A DNA stretch of 64,000 nucleotides from NCBI RefSeq assembly GCF_003609635.1, contig NZ_MCIA01000014.1:1-64000 (forward strand), given 5' to 3'. This DNA comes from Lacrimispora algidixylanolytica (GTDB lineage Bacteria > Bacillota > Clostridia > Lachnospirales > Lachnospiraceae). Both the position numbers and the translations under genes were made by a program. Each line of letters begins with the position of its first letter. Positions within the stretch are counted from its first letter, which is position 1. Positions 38,975-45,993 of the stretch are shown one piece after another. The notes under the pieces are model-generated. The model had not been told where the DNA came from, did not search any database, and saw only the letters and a program-made list of their open reading frames with translations.

Positions 38975-39023
38975 AAGGTGACAACATGCCATTTATTATA
39001 ATGACACGTTGTCACCTTGTCAA
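38975..39023 (-). promoter_or_regulatory. Promoter and TetR-type operator of the RND operon
   Basis: Minus-strand TTGACA (39018-39023), 17-base spacer, TATAAT (38995-39000). AAGGTGACAACATG (38975-38988) is the inverted repeat, with one mismatch, of 39005-39018. The two arms flank the -10 element, and the spacer also contains the short palindrome TGACACGTTGTCA. This is a typical repressor-binding layout. Confidence 0.85.
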
Positions 39024-39060
39024 GAAAGGTTACGTTTATTTAATATAGTTTCTCAAATTT

Positions 39061-39252
39061 TCACTTTTTCTTGTCCAGATGCTCTTTTAAGGCTTCATCG
39101 CTTTCCTCAATCCATAAATCTTCTTCTTCTTCATTAAGCCCCAGAAAACCGGCAAGGGATTCCGATGAGCTACTGCCGTTCCATTCATTGATATAATCAT
39201 CAATATCTTCAAATTCAATCTCACCGGCCAGATATTTTTCCTTAAATGTCAT
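39061..39252 (-). CDS. Small acidic conserved protein of unknown function
   Basis: 63 residues from ATG 39252, which follows AAAGGAG by 8 bases. The longer frame to 39348 lies inside the GntR gene and is rejected. The sequence opens MTFKEKYLAGEIEFEDIDDY and continues with a serine stretch and GFLGLNEEEEDLWIEESDEAL; it is strongly acidic, helical and has no membrane segment. It is third in the ispE-GntR unit, 16 bases after the GntR stop. I know of similar small proteins in Lachnospiraceae but no function. Confidence 0.75.
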   Translation of the reverse strand: MTFKEKYLAGEIEFEDIDDYINEWNGSSSSESLAGFLGLNEEEEDLWIEESDEALKEHLDKKK

Positions 39253-39268
39253 ATACAAACTCCTTTCC

Positions 39269-39943
39269 TTACTCGTGCTCTTTGATATTTCTTGAAACTG
39301 TAATTTCTTGATTATCAATATGTTCCCGCATGGCTTCCTTGGCTTCATCCACCTTGCGTTTTTTGACAGCTTCTAATATATTATCATGCTCCAGCAATAA
39401 TATCTGTCGCTTATCTTTATCCTTAATATATTCTAATCGGTAGCGGTACATCTGCTCCCTTAAATTATTGATCATTTGTATTAGTCTGTCATTGCAGGTT
39501 CCTTTATAGATGACATCATGATATGCTTCATCTGTCTCTGCAATCTCCATAGGATTTCCGTTTAATACAGCATTTTTAAATTCTTCCTGTCTCTGCTCCA
39601 GCTCATCTACCGCATCTGGAAGCATACGCTGGCAAGCAAGTTCAATGGCCAGTTCCTCTAAGGATCTGCGGACCTCTAATACATCTCTTAAGCTTTTCTC
39701 AGAAATCTTCGCTACCTCAGCACCCTTTCTTGGGATCATGAGGACAAGTCCTTCCAGTTCAAGCTTACGGATGGCTTCCCTTATTGGAGTACGGCTAACT
39801 CCGAGGCGGTCAGCAAGCTGAATCTCCATCAGTCGCTCACCTGGTGCCAGTTCTCCTTTTAAAATCGCCTGTCTTAGCGTGTTGAAAACCACATCACGTA
39901 GCGGCAGATACTCATTCATATTGACCTTTAAATCATTGCCCAT
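39269..39943 (-). CDS. GntR/FadR-family transcriptional regulator (FCD domain)
   Basis: 224 residues. The winged helix-turn-helix reads GERLMEIQLADRLGVSRTPIREAIRKLELEGLV. The C-terminal all-helical FCD domain keeps the usual metal/ligand-binding residues (DEAYHDVIY, LLEHDNILEAV, MREHIDNQE). Its start overlaps the end of ispE by 11 bases, so translation is coupled. Targets are unknown; the GTATAC-containing sequence in the ispE promoter is a candidate operator. Confidence 0.9.
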   Translation of the reverse strand: MGNDLKVNMNEYLPLRDVVFNTLRQAILKGELAPGERLMEIQLADRLGVSRTPIREAIRKLELEGLVLMIPRKGAEVAKISEKSLRDVLEVRRSLEELAIELACQRMLPDAVDELEQRQEEFKNAVLNGNPMEIAETDEAYHDVIYKGTCNDRLIQMINNLREQMYRYRLEYIKDKDKRQILLLEHDNILEAVKKRKVDEAKEAMREHIDNQEITVSRNIKEHE

Positions 39944-40838
39944 TGGTAACCTCCTTGGTATTATAAAAATTCGTTAAATAGACCTGTTTCACCAGACCTT
40001 TGCTTTCACCGTAACGCAGTTCTTCATAAGCATTTTCCGCTGCCTTGGGGCTTACAAATATGCCAAACACCGTAGGACCGCTTCCACTCATCAATGCGTT
40101 TACAGCTCCAAGCTCCTTTATTTTTTCCTTAATCTGTTCTATGACTGGATATTCCTTTATAGTGACCGTCTCTAAGATATTTCCAAGGCGCTGGGACACC
40201 TGATGGATGTTGTGACTTTTAATGGCCTCTATGATTCCGTCAATATCTGGGTGGTCCTCAGCCTTAAGTCCTTCCAGATTAAGATTATCATAAACAAATT
40301 TAGTGGATACCCCCACAGCAGGTTTTGCAATCAACACCTGACATTGAGGCATATCTGGAAGAGGGGTAAGAACCTCACCAATTCCTTCTGACAATGCAGT
40401 TCCCCTTAGCACGCAGTAGGGAACATCTGCACCAATTTTAACGCCTCGTTTCATAAGCTCTTCCCTGCTAAGTCCAAGCTGAAACATCTTATTCACACCA
40501 AATAATACGGCGGCTGCATCGCTGCTGCCTCCTGCCATTCCAGCGGATACCGGTATAAACTTTTTTAAAGTAATCCGGATTCCGTGAGAAACATGAAACT
40601 CATCCATTAAGAGCTTAGCCGCTTTGTATACCAAATTGTTCTCATTCACTGGTAAGTAAAACAAATTAGTAACAATCTCAATGCCTGGTGTTTCCTTTAA
40701 GTAAATATCGATCTTATCGTAAAGGCCCACGGTCTGCATGATCATGCGAACATCGTGGTATCCGTCTTCCCGTCTCCGCAAAACATCAAGCCCCAGATTA
40801 ATTTTTCCATATGCTTTTAATCCCAGATGTCTTATCAT
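39933..40838 (-). CDS. ispE: 4-diphosphocytidyl-2-C-methyl-D-erythritol kinase
   Basis: 301 residues from ATG 40838 (GAGGG 10 bases upstream); the frame to 40928 crosses the promoter. It is a GHMP kinase of the MEP isoprenoid pathway. KAYGKINLGLDVL binds substrate, PVSAGMAGGSSDAAAVL is the ATP-binding glycine-rich loop, and MSGSGPTVFGIF is the C-terminal GHMP motif. It heads an ispE-GntR-small protein unit. Confidence 0.95.
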   Translation of the reverse strand: MIRHLGLKAYGKINLGLDVLRRREDGYHDVRMIMQTVGLYDKIDIYLKETPGIEIVTNLFYLPVNENNLVYKAAKLLMDEFHVSHGIRITLKKFIPVSAGMAGGSSDAAAVLFGVNKMFQLGLSREELMKRGVKIGADVPYCVLRGTALSEGIGEVLTPLPDMPQCQVLIAKPAVGVSTKFVYDNLNLEGLKAEDHPDIDGIIEAIKSHNIHQVSQRLGNILETVTIKEYPVIEQIKEKIKELGAVNALMSGSGPTVFGIFVSPKAAENAYEELRYGESKGLVKQVYLTNFYNTKEVTNGQ

Positions 40839-40878
40839 AGGCAAACAGCCCTCTCTTTTGTATGGATTGTATTTTTGC

Positions 40879-40913
40879 ATTTTTTTGTATACAGTATTTA
40901 GTATATACCCAAA
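40879..40913 (-). promoter_or_regulatory. ispE promoter with GTATAC-type inverted repeat
   Basis: Minus strand: TTGTAC, 17-base spacer, TATACT. Downstream, GTATAC and TATATAC sequences form an imperfect palindrome around the start, of the type bound by FCD-class GntR proteins. Autoregulation by the GntR gene in the same unit is an inference. Confidence 0.5.
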
Positions 40914-40985
40914 ATTGGAAAAGTACAAGTGTTATTCTTTTAACATGAAGGCAGGTGAAATTCATGAAAATTTTTCTCAAATAAG

Positions 40986-41123
40986 AAAGAGTCTGACTTG
41001 TCAGACTCTGGCGCTGACGCGCTGTCACTTTAGTGACATCTTCCTCTTAAGCGTCATGTGCATCCCGCAGGTCGTGCTTTTTATTTATAGGGGAGTTCGT
41101 AGAACTTTCCTATAAAATAAAAA
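40986..41123. repeat. Multi-hairpin dispersed repeat, copy 2 (about 138 bp)
   Basis: Matches 19186-19325 in the same orientation except for a few changes: two G/A substitutions near the first hairpin, a reshuffled GCAGGTCGTGC loop region and one deleted T. The AGAGTCTG/CAGACTCT, GTCACTTTAGTGAC and long TTTTAT...ATAAAA arms are kept. It lies between ispE and the alarmone synthetase gene, with its A/T-rich end abutting that gene's terminator. Confidence 0.85.
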
Positions 41124-41154
41124 GACTCCAGCAGTCATACTGCGGAGCCTCTTT
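41123..41154 (-). terminator. Terminator of the small alarmone synthetase gene
   Basis: GACTCC and GCAG pair with CTGC and GGAGCC, with one bulged A. The minus strand continues TTTTTATTTTATAGG, so the U-tract runs straight into repeat copy 2. Confidence 0.8.
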
Positions 41155-41166
41155 TCTCTAATTCTC

Positions 41167-41745
41167 TTATAAAAACTCTTCCATCTCTTCTTCCATTGCC
41201 TTTAAATCAGAGGCATAATCCTTAAATGCGTCCTCGGCTTCGCACTCCTTTTTCCCTTTATAGCAGATTCTATGCTCCATGCTGGCCCATAAATCCATAG
41301 ACATGGTACGAAGTTGAATCTCCACCGGGTAGTACTCCATTCCATCCGTATGATAGACTGGAACACCAAATACAATGTGATAGCTCCTATATCCATTGGC
41401 CTTTGGCTCTCTAATATAGTCACTCTCTTTTATAATTACAATATCGTTTTGTTTTTTTAAAAGGCTTACGACCGCATAGATATCTCTTACAAAGTAACAG
41501 ATAATACGAATTCCTGCGATATCCGTCAAATAATCCCTGGAGGAATCTGTACTGATCTCATATCCGTTAATTTGAAGCTTCTTCTCTATGCTCTCCTTCT
41601 GCTTAAGCCTATGCTGAATGTGATGAATGGGATAATTTTGATACTTTCTTCTATAATCCTGATTCAGTACATCCACTCTGACCAGAATGTTCTTAAGCGC
41701 ATCTTCATATGGCTGGACAAAGCATAGGTACTCTTCTTCGGTCAT
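41167..41745 (-). CDS. Small alarmone synthetase (RelQ/YjbM-like GTP pyrophosphokinase)
   Basis: 192 residues from ATG 41745, with GGGAGGTGG upstream. It contains only the RelA/SpoT synthetase domain: LTDIAGIRIICYFVRDIY, DYIREPKANGYRSYHIVFG and PVEIQLRTMSMDLWASMEHRICYK. No HD hydrolase, TGS or ACT domain is present. Such enzymes transfer pyrophosphate from ATP to GDP/GTP to make (p)ppGpp under stress. RelQ types are tetrameric. It is transcribed alone and has its own terminator. Confidence 0.92.
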   Translation of the reverse strand: MTEEEYLCFVQPYEDALKNILVRVDVLNQDYRRKYQNYPIHHIQHRLKQKESIEKKLQINGYEISTDSSRDYLTDIAGIRIICYFVRDIYAVVSLLKKQNDIVIIKESDYIREPKANGYRSYHIVFGVPVYHTDGMEYYPVEIQLRTMSMDLWASMEHRICYKGKKECEAEDAFKDYASDLKAMEEEMEEFL

Positions 41746-41838
41746 ATTCCACCTCCCTGGCAATTCCTTATCACGGAAATTAAGTATAACCTTTTTTTGT
41801 GTCTAACTGGTGTACAAACTATGAATTAGAAGAAGGGG

Positions 41839-42591
41839 TTAATCCTGCTTTTCATCTTCTTCTTTGGTAGGGTTTTTATCACCCTTTGCCAATAGTATGC
41901 TGTTTACTGGAACCTCATCATCGTAAAAAAGTGGTTTCAGATCATCCGTAGGCTCTTCGGTTTTAGGCATGTACTTTTCAAAAACCGGAGACAGAATATA
42001 AGAATTTATAAATGCAAGAATAGGAAATCCAAACAACATAAAAATCATGAGTACAGGAGGTACTACGAATACAAATCCCATAACTATGAGTGCTACGTTA
42101 ATCACAATCATTCCGATGGTACGGAATAAATGGCGTAAGGACATAAAAAATGCATTAAAAAAGGTTTTCTTTACTGAATTAAAAAATCTGGACTGAAGTG
42201 GGAAGATGTACATAAAAACCGCAGCATACACAATTGCCAAGGCTAAAAATACAGTCAACATCACAGTCTTTATCGTGCCGGAACCAGTGAATAATCTAGC
42301 AAAGAAATACAAATCCACTCCTAGGATTGCTCCAATTGCCAAAAGCACCAACCAAATCGCCGTAGCCTGTTTGAAATTCTCCTTAAATGATTTAAAAAAG
42401 GATCGAATGGTGTAACCGTCATCATCCCTTGCAAGCTTCAGCGTCACATAATAAACGGCTGTTGTGGAAGCCCCAATGGTAAAAATTGGTATACTAAATA
42501 CAAGCCACAAAATATTTAATAGGATTAAATCTCCGAATTTGCCTATAAAGCGCCACACCGGATTATCATAATTAAAAAAACCAGATAGCAT
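41839..42591 (-). CDS. YesL/DUF624-family membrane protein
   Basis: 250 residues with about five to six transmembrane helices. The N-terminus (MLSGFFNYDNPVWRFIGKFGDLILLNILWLVFSIPIFTIGASTTAVYYVTLKL) is characteristic of YesL. These proteins are often near carbohydrate transport genes but their role is not established. A hydrophilic C-terminal tail (LAKGDKNPTKEEDEKQD) is probably cytoplasmic. It is divergent from the hypothetical at 42765. Confidence 0.85.
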   Translation of the reverse strand: MLSGFFNYDNPVWRFIGKFGDLILLNILWLVFSIPIFTIGASTTAVYYVTLKLARDDDGYTIRSFFKSFKENFKQATAIWLVLLAIGAILGVDLYFFARLFTGSGTIKTVMLTVFLALAIVYAAVFMYIFPLQSRFFNSVKKTFFNAFFMSLRHLFRTIGMIVINVALIVMGFVFVVPPVLMIFMLFGFPILAFINSYILSPVFEKYMPKTEEPTDDLKPLFYDDEVPVNSILLAKGDKNPTKEEDEKQD

Positions 42592-42764
42592 ATGTCATAC
42601 CCCTTCTCTCTTTAGCGTCAAATGTCATTATAGCGGATTTACTAATAAAAATCAAACATTCTTATTTATTTCATGGAAAATTTATAGTTTATTCTTAAAT
42701 AACTCCCGGTAATATGATATAATCATTAAATAATTTGGAATATGATAAAAAAAAGGAGCGCATC

Positions 42765-43466
42765 ATGACCCCATACGAAGACAAGACCATAAAGGATTCC
42801 CTGCGTGAGGAAAGAAAAAAGCTTAAGGATATGAATGGCAAGGACAAGCTCTGGTACATCTGGGAATACTATAAAATCCCTATTATCAGCGTATTTGTAT
42901 CCCTATTTCTTATCATATCCATTGCCTCTGCCATCTATAGCAACCGGTTTGAAACAGCATTAAACTGTGTCATCTTAAACAGCCAGTTTACAAGCGAATC
43001 CACCTCTCCAGATGATTACTTTGACAAAGGCTTTCGTCAATATATCAATCTTCCAGAGGATACAAAGATCGAAGTGAATCATTCCATGTCCCTCTCTTTT
43101 GAAGAGTCTGCGATGAATGATTTCACATATGCAGAATTGGCAAAGCTTTCTGCCATGATCACCAGCAAGGAACTAGATGTAATGATCGGTAGAAAAGATT
43201 CCATCGATCATTTTGGTAAGATGGACGGCTTTACGGATTTAAAGGAAATCCTTTCCCCCGAAGAATATGAGAAAGTAAAAGATAAAATTTATTTTGTAAC
43301 CTCTGATGAAACCGGACAAAAGGTAGCCGCAGGTATCTTAATCGACGAAGCAGATTTTGAGAAAAAAACCGGACTACTCATTGACGGACCTATTCTTTCG
43401 GTTATGATAAACTCCACTCATAAAGACACAGCACATGACCTGATTCGTTACATGTTTGGGCTATAA
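42765..43466 (+). CDS. Conserved membrane-anchored protein of unknown function
   Basis: 233 residues from ATG 42765, 6 bases after AAAGGAG. A basic cytoplasmic N-terminus (REERKKLKDMNGKDKLWYIWEYYK) leads into one transmembrane helix (IPIISVFVSLFLIISIASAIY). The remaining 170 residues face outside. ELDVMIGRKDSIDHFGKMDGFTDLKEILSPEE looks like a fragment of a periplasmic-binding-protein fold, but no family is certain. Its last 65 bases overlap the convergent GNAT gene. Confidence 0.75.
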   Translation: MTPYEDKTIKDSLREERKKLKDMNGKDKLWYIWEYYKIPIISVFVSLFLIISIASAIYSNRFETALNCVILNSQFTSESTSPDDYFDKGFRQYINLPEDTKIEVNHSMSLSFEESAMNDFTYAELAKLSAMITSKELDVMIGRKDSIDHFGKMDGFTDLKEILSPEEYEKVKDKIYFVTSDETGQKVAAGILIDEADFEKKTGLLIDGPILSVMINSTHKDTAHDLIRYMFGL

Positions 43467-44151
43467 GGGTAAAACCAAGGGCTTCTATCAGTTTCATGGA
43501 AGGCAGATTGTCCTGAAGGATTCTTGCATAGATTTTGGGAGCGATTCTTTCACTGGCATAAGAGACGATAGCCTTACACCCTTCTTTGGCGTAACCATTC
43601 TTTCGATAGGAAGAAAAGATGTGATATCCCAGCTCTAGCGGGGTATCTTTTTCTTTTATAAAGGGGAGAAATTCTTCCATACCGGAAAGATCCATTGGAA
43701 TAATACCAGCTTTTCCTACAAGCATTCCTGTCTTATGATCCATAAGCGCCCATATGCCGTACTCAAAAAATCCGTATTGACACCGAATATAATCGTTTAA
43801 AGAATCTTGATGGTAAAAAACCGCTCCGTTCTCTCCCCCATCTGGCTCACGAGGAACCTTGTGGCTATCGTCTGATATAAATTCCCTGACAATAAGCCTG
43901 TCTGTCTTTACAATCTGAAAGGGAAGTCCATGCCTTCTTCTTACTACCTTTTCTAAAAACTCAGTATCAATGTCTTTTATCGATTCCACTATATAGACAG
44001 CCGGGGAGAGGGATTGCCCTGGATCACTTCTATCCCATAAGCCAATAACAGCCCTGCCTTCTGCATAAGCAGAACACAGGGCCTTTGAATCGTCAGACAC
44101 GGTAATCTTATATTTAGTTCCTTCTATTATGATTTCCCGTTCCAGAGTCAT
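43402..44151 (-). CDS. GNAT-family N-acetyltransferase
   Basis: 249 residues from ATG 44151; a TTG at 44190 inside the cyclophilin gene is a weaker alternative. The C-terminal GNAT core includes TDRLIVREFISDD (RimJ-like strand), LELGYHIFSSYRKNGYAKEGCKAIVSYA (acetyl-CoA pyrophosphate loop) and NLPSMKLIEALGFTLIAQ. The first 90 residues form an extra N-terminal region. The substrate is unknown. It begins 4 bases after the cyclophilin stop, so the two are likely co-transcribed. Confidence 0.85.
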   Translation of the reverse strand: MTLEREIIIEGTKYKITVSDDSKALCSAYAEGRAVIGLWDRSDPGQSLSPAVYIVESIKDIDTEFLEKVVRRRHGLPFQIVKTDRLIVREFISDDSHKVPREPDGGENGAVFYHQDSLNDYIRCQYGFFEYGIWALMDHKTGMLVGKAGIIPMDLSGMEEFLPFIKEKDTPLELGYHIFSSYRKNGYAKEGCKAIVSYASERIAPKIYARILQDNLPSMKLIEALGFTLIAQTCNESGHVLCLYEWSLS

Positions 44152-44155
44152 AGAA

Positions 44156-44674
44156 TTAAACGGTTTCTGGTTCTGGAAATTCTTCTCCAAAGGTATCCGC
44201 TGTTACAGACTTGATCTTCTGCTCGTTCATAGGACGATCGCCGTGATCTGTTTTAACATCAGCAATCTTGTTAACAATATCCATTCCTTCAATTACTTTA
44301 CCAAATCCAGCATAAGCGCCATCTAAATGAGGAGATGCCTTATGCATGATAAAGAACTGAGATCCTGCAGAGTCTGGATGCATGGATCTTGCCATAGAAA
44401 GTACGCCTTCTGTGTGCTTAATATCATTTGCTACGCCATTCTGGCTAAATTCACCTTTAATGGAATATCCAGGACCGCCTGTCCCTGTACCCTGAGGACA
44501 ACCTCCCTGTAACATAAAACCATTAATAACTCTGTGAAAGATCAAACCATCGTAAAAACCTTTTTTTATAAGACTTAAATAATTATTTACTGTGTTAGGT
44601 GCGATCTCTGGATAAAGTTCTGCCTTGATCACATCTCCATTTTCCATTGTAATTGTAATAACCGGATTTTTCAT
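44156..44674 (-). CDS. Cyclophilin-type peptidyl-prolyl cis-trans isomerase
   Basis: 172 residues, no signal peptide, so cytoplasmic. IFHRVINGFMLQGGCPQGTGTGGPGYSI holds the catalytic Arg and Gln; SMARSMHPDSAGSQFFIMHKASPHLDGAYAGFGKVIEGMD is the rest of the active-site face. It speeds prolyl bond isomerisation in folding proteins. AAGGAAAG precedes the ATG. A promoter lies at 44717-44745. Confidence 0.95.
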   Translation of the reverse strand: MKNPVITITMENGDVIKAELYPEIAPNTVNNYLSLIKKGFYDGLIFHRVINGFMLQGGCPQGTGTGGPGYSIKGEFSQNGVANDIKHTEGVLSMARSMHPDSAGSQFFIMHKASPHLDGAYAGFGKVIEGMDIVNKIADVKTDHGDRPMNEQKIKSVTADTFGEEFPEPETV

Positions 44675-44716
44675 ATCTTTCTTCCTTTCCCGCCGCTTAA
44701 GCTCACGTATGTCTGT

Positions 44717-44745
44717 ATTTTATCAAATCCTTTTGTTTTTGTCTA
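44717..44745 (-). promoter_or_regulatory. Cyclophilin promoter
   Basis: Minus-strand TAGACA (44740-44745), 17-base spacer, TAAAAT (44717-44722). Confidence 0.6.
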
Positions 44746-44819
44746 GTTGTTCATATTTTGTTTCAATTTCATTCAAAAACCTTTTACACCATTAACATGA
44801 TTTCTTCATGTTTGGTGGA

Positions 44820-44968
44820 TATAATAACAATGTAAACAAAATTACTAAAAAGATTTTTTTCATAATACGGGCTGGTAACTAGTTACCAGCCCTCCTCCCT
44901 TTTTGAAATATTTTTGCCAGATGCATTGCATGGTTTAGCTTCCTCTAATCCATGCAATGTTTTTTTGT
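44820..44968 (+). ncRNA. Candidate plus-strand small RNA with two tandem terminator-like hairpins
   Basis: This gene-free stretch (44675-44987) has a plus-strand TATAAT at 44820-44825. A perfect 24-bp palindrome follows (44869-44880 with 44881-44892; TTTTT 7 bases later). A second hairpin comes after it (44925-44933 with 44950-44958) with a run of seven T on the plus strand. No plus-strand gene lies upstream, so the terminators imply a short untranslated transcript of about 135 nt. The -35 is weak. The second hairpin could instead serve the minus-strand hydrolase gene, but its minus side has no U-tract. Confidence 0.4.
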
Positions 44969-44987
44969 TCCCATTTAACTACTCCGT

Positions 44988-45953
44988 TTAAATTCCTCCC
45001 AAATTCATAAGTGCAGGATCTGAGGAGGCATGTTCAAAAAGACTTGCCGATATCACCTGAAGATTATCGTAAGTTTTAAAAAAATATTCACAGGTGGCTG
45101 TATTAATAAAAGCAGTGTACTTGGTATAGTCGTATTGATCTCTACTGGTTAAGACAACTCCTTTTGGTATGGTAACGCTCTCCATAATATGAAAGCAGGA
45201 TACAATTGCATCATTCCGGTTTTCGGGAGCCGGTACAAAGGATTTTAAATATGCAGTGCGCACAAATCGTGCTGGAGACGTATAGCCTCCTGGAAGGACC
45301 TGAGTTCCTCCCGCCTGTCCAAACGGGGTTAGGCGATAACTTCCCCAATATGCTTCTTCTGCCTGAGCAGGACTTGCTTCCGTATAATTTCTTAAATTTG
45401 TCATGTGCCAAGTAAATTCTGGACTGTTTGCAAGCACTCCTATTGGGTTTCTCCAGATCTCAAGACCGTTTGCTGTAAACTCGATTACAATGCAGTTGCC
45501 ACCTCGGTCTACAGCAATCCAATGAAGTGGTGCTACTGTCTTTGTGACCGGGTCAATGACTCCACTGACTTTGACTTGCTTTAGTTTTCTGACCACATCT
45601 TCTACATTTGTGCATTTCCCCAAGATATAATGAAGGAGATCAAAGGATGCCACCTCCTCCTCTTCTCCGTATTGCGCGACGGAATCGTAATCGGCATACC
45701 CTGCAAAGTAAAGAGCTGCTGCTGCGAGTCCCATTTCATTCACACCATCAAAAAATCCCAGCAAGCCGTCAAGTTCTTGACCGATGCCTATAAAACGATA
45801 CCGATCACGGAACTTTCCTCCTGTCACCACATTGTTCCATTCATATCCCGAAGGGACGATATAAAGATGTGGTTCAATATCATAGGAAAAATCCATATTT
45901 CTCCCAAAAAAGGTTTCCCCTTGCTTTGATTGCAAGGAAATTGCTGTACACAT
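44988..45953 (-). CDS. Choloylglycine hydrolase / penicillin V acylase family (bile salt hydrolase-like)
   Basis: 321 residues, Ntn-hydrolase fold. Cys 2 becomes the catalytic N-terminal nucleophile after Met removal. FGRNMDF supplies Arg 18 and Asp 21. VLANSPEFTWHMTNLRNY holds the oxyanion Asn, and PGGYTSPARFVRTAYL holds the late catalytic Arg. Members hydrolyse conjugated bile salts or penicillin V; the sequence alone does not separate these, although the bile salt hydrolase role fits a gut organism. There is no signal peptide, so it is cytoplasmic. It is followed upstream in the genome by an AGCS amino-acid symporter, which could import or export released glycine or alanine. Confidence 0.9.
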   Translation of the reverse strand: MCTAISLQSKQGETFFGRNMDFSYDIEPHLYIVPSGYEWNNVVTGGKFRDRYRFIGIGQELDGLLGFFDGVNEMGLAAAALYFAGYADYDSVAQYGEEEEVASFDLLHYILGKCTNVEDVVRKLKQVKVSGVIDPVTKTVAPLHWIAVDRGGNCIVIEFTANGLEIWRNPIGVLANSPEFTWHMTNLRNYTEASPAQAEEAYWGSYRLTPFGQAGGTQVLPGGYTSPARFVRTAYLKSFVPAPENRNDAIVSCFHIMESVTIPKGVVLTSRDQYDYTKYTAFINTATCEYFFKTYDNLQVISASLFEHASSDPALMNLGGI

Positions 45954-45993
45954 ATCACATACCCCCTTTCAAATGCTTATTTATAAAGATCTG

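Noticed and set aside
40951-41115. Plus-strand frame starting MKAGEIHENFSQIRKS running into repeat copy 2
   Set aside because: Most of it is made from the repeat itself, where stop-free frames arise from the stems; the same repeat at 19.2 kb does not preserve the frame.
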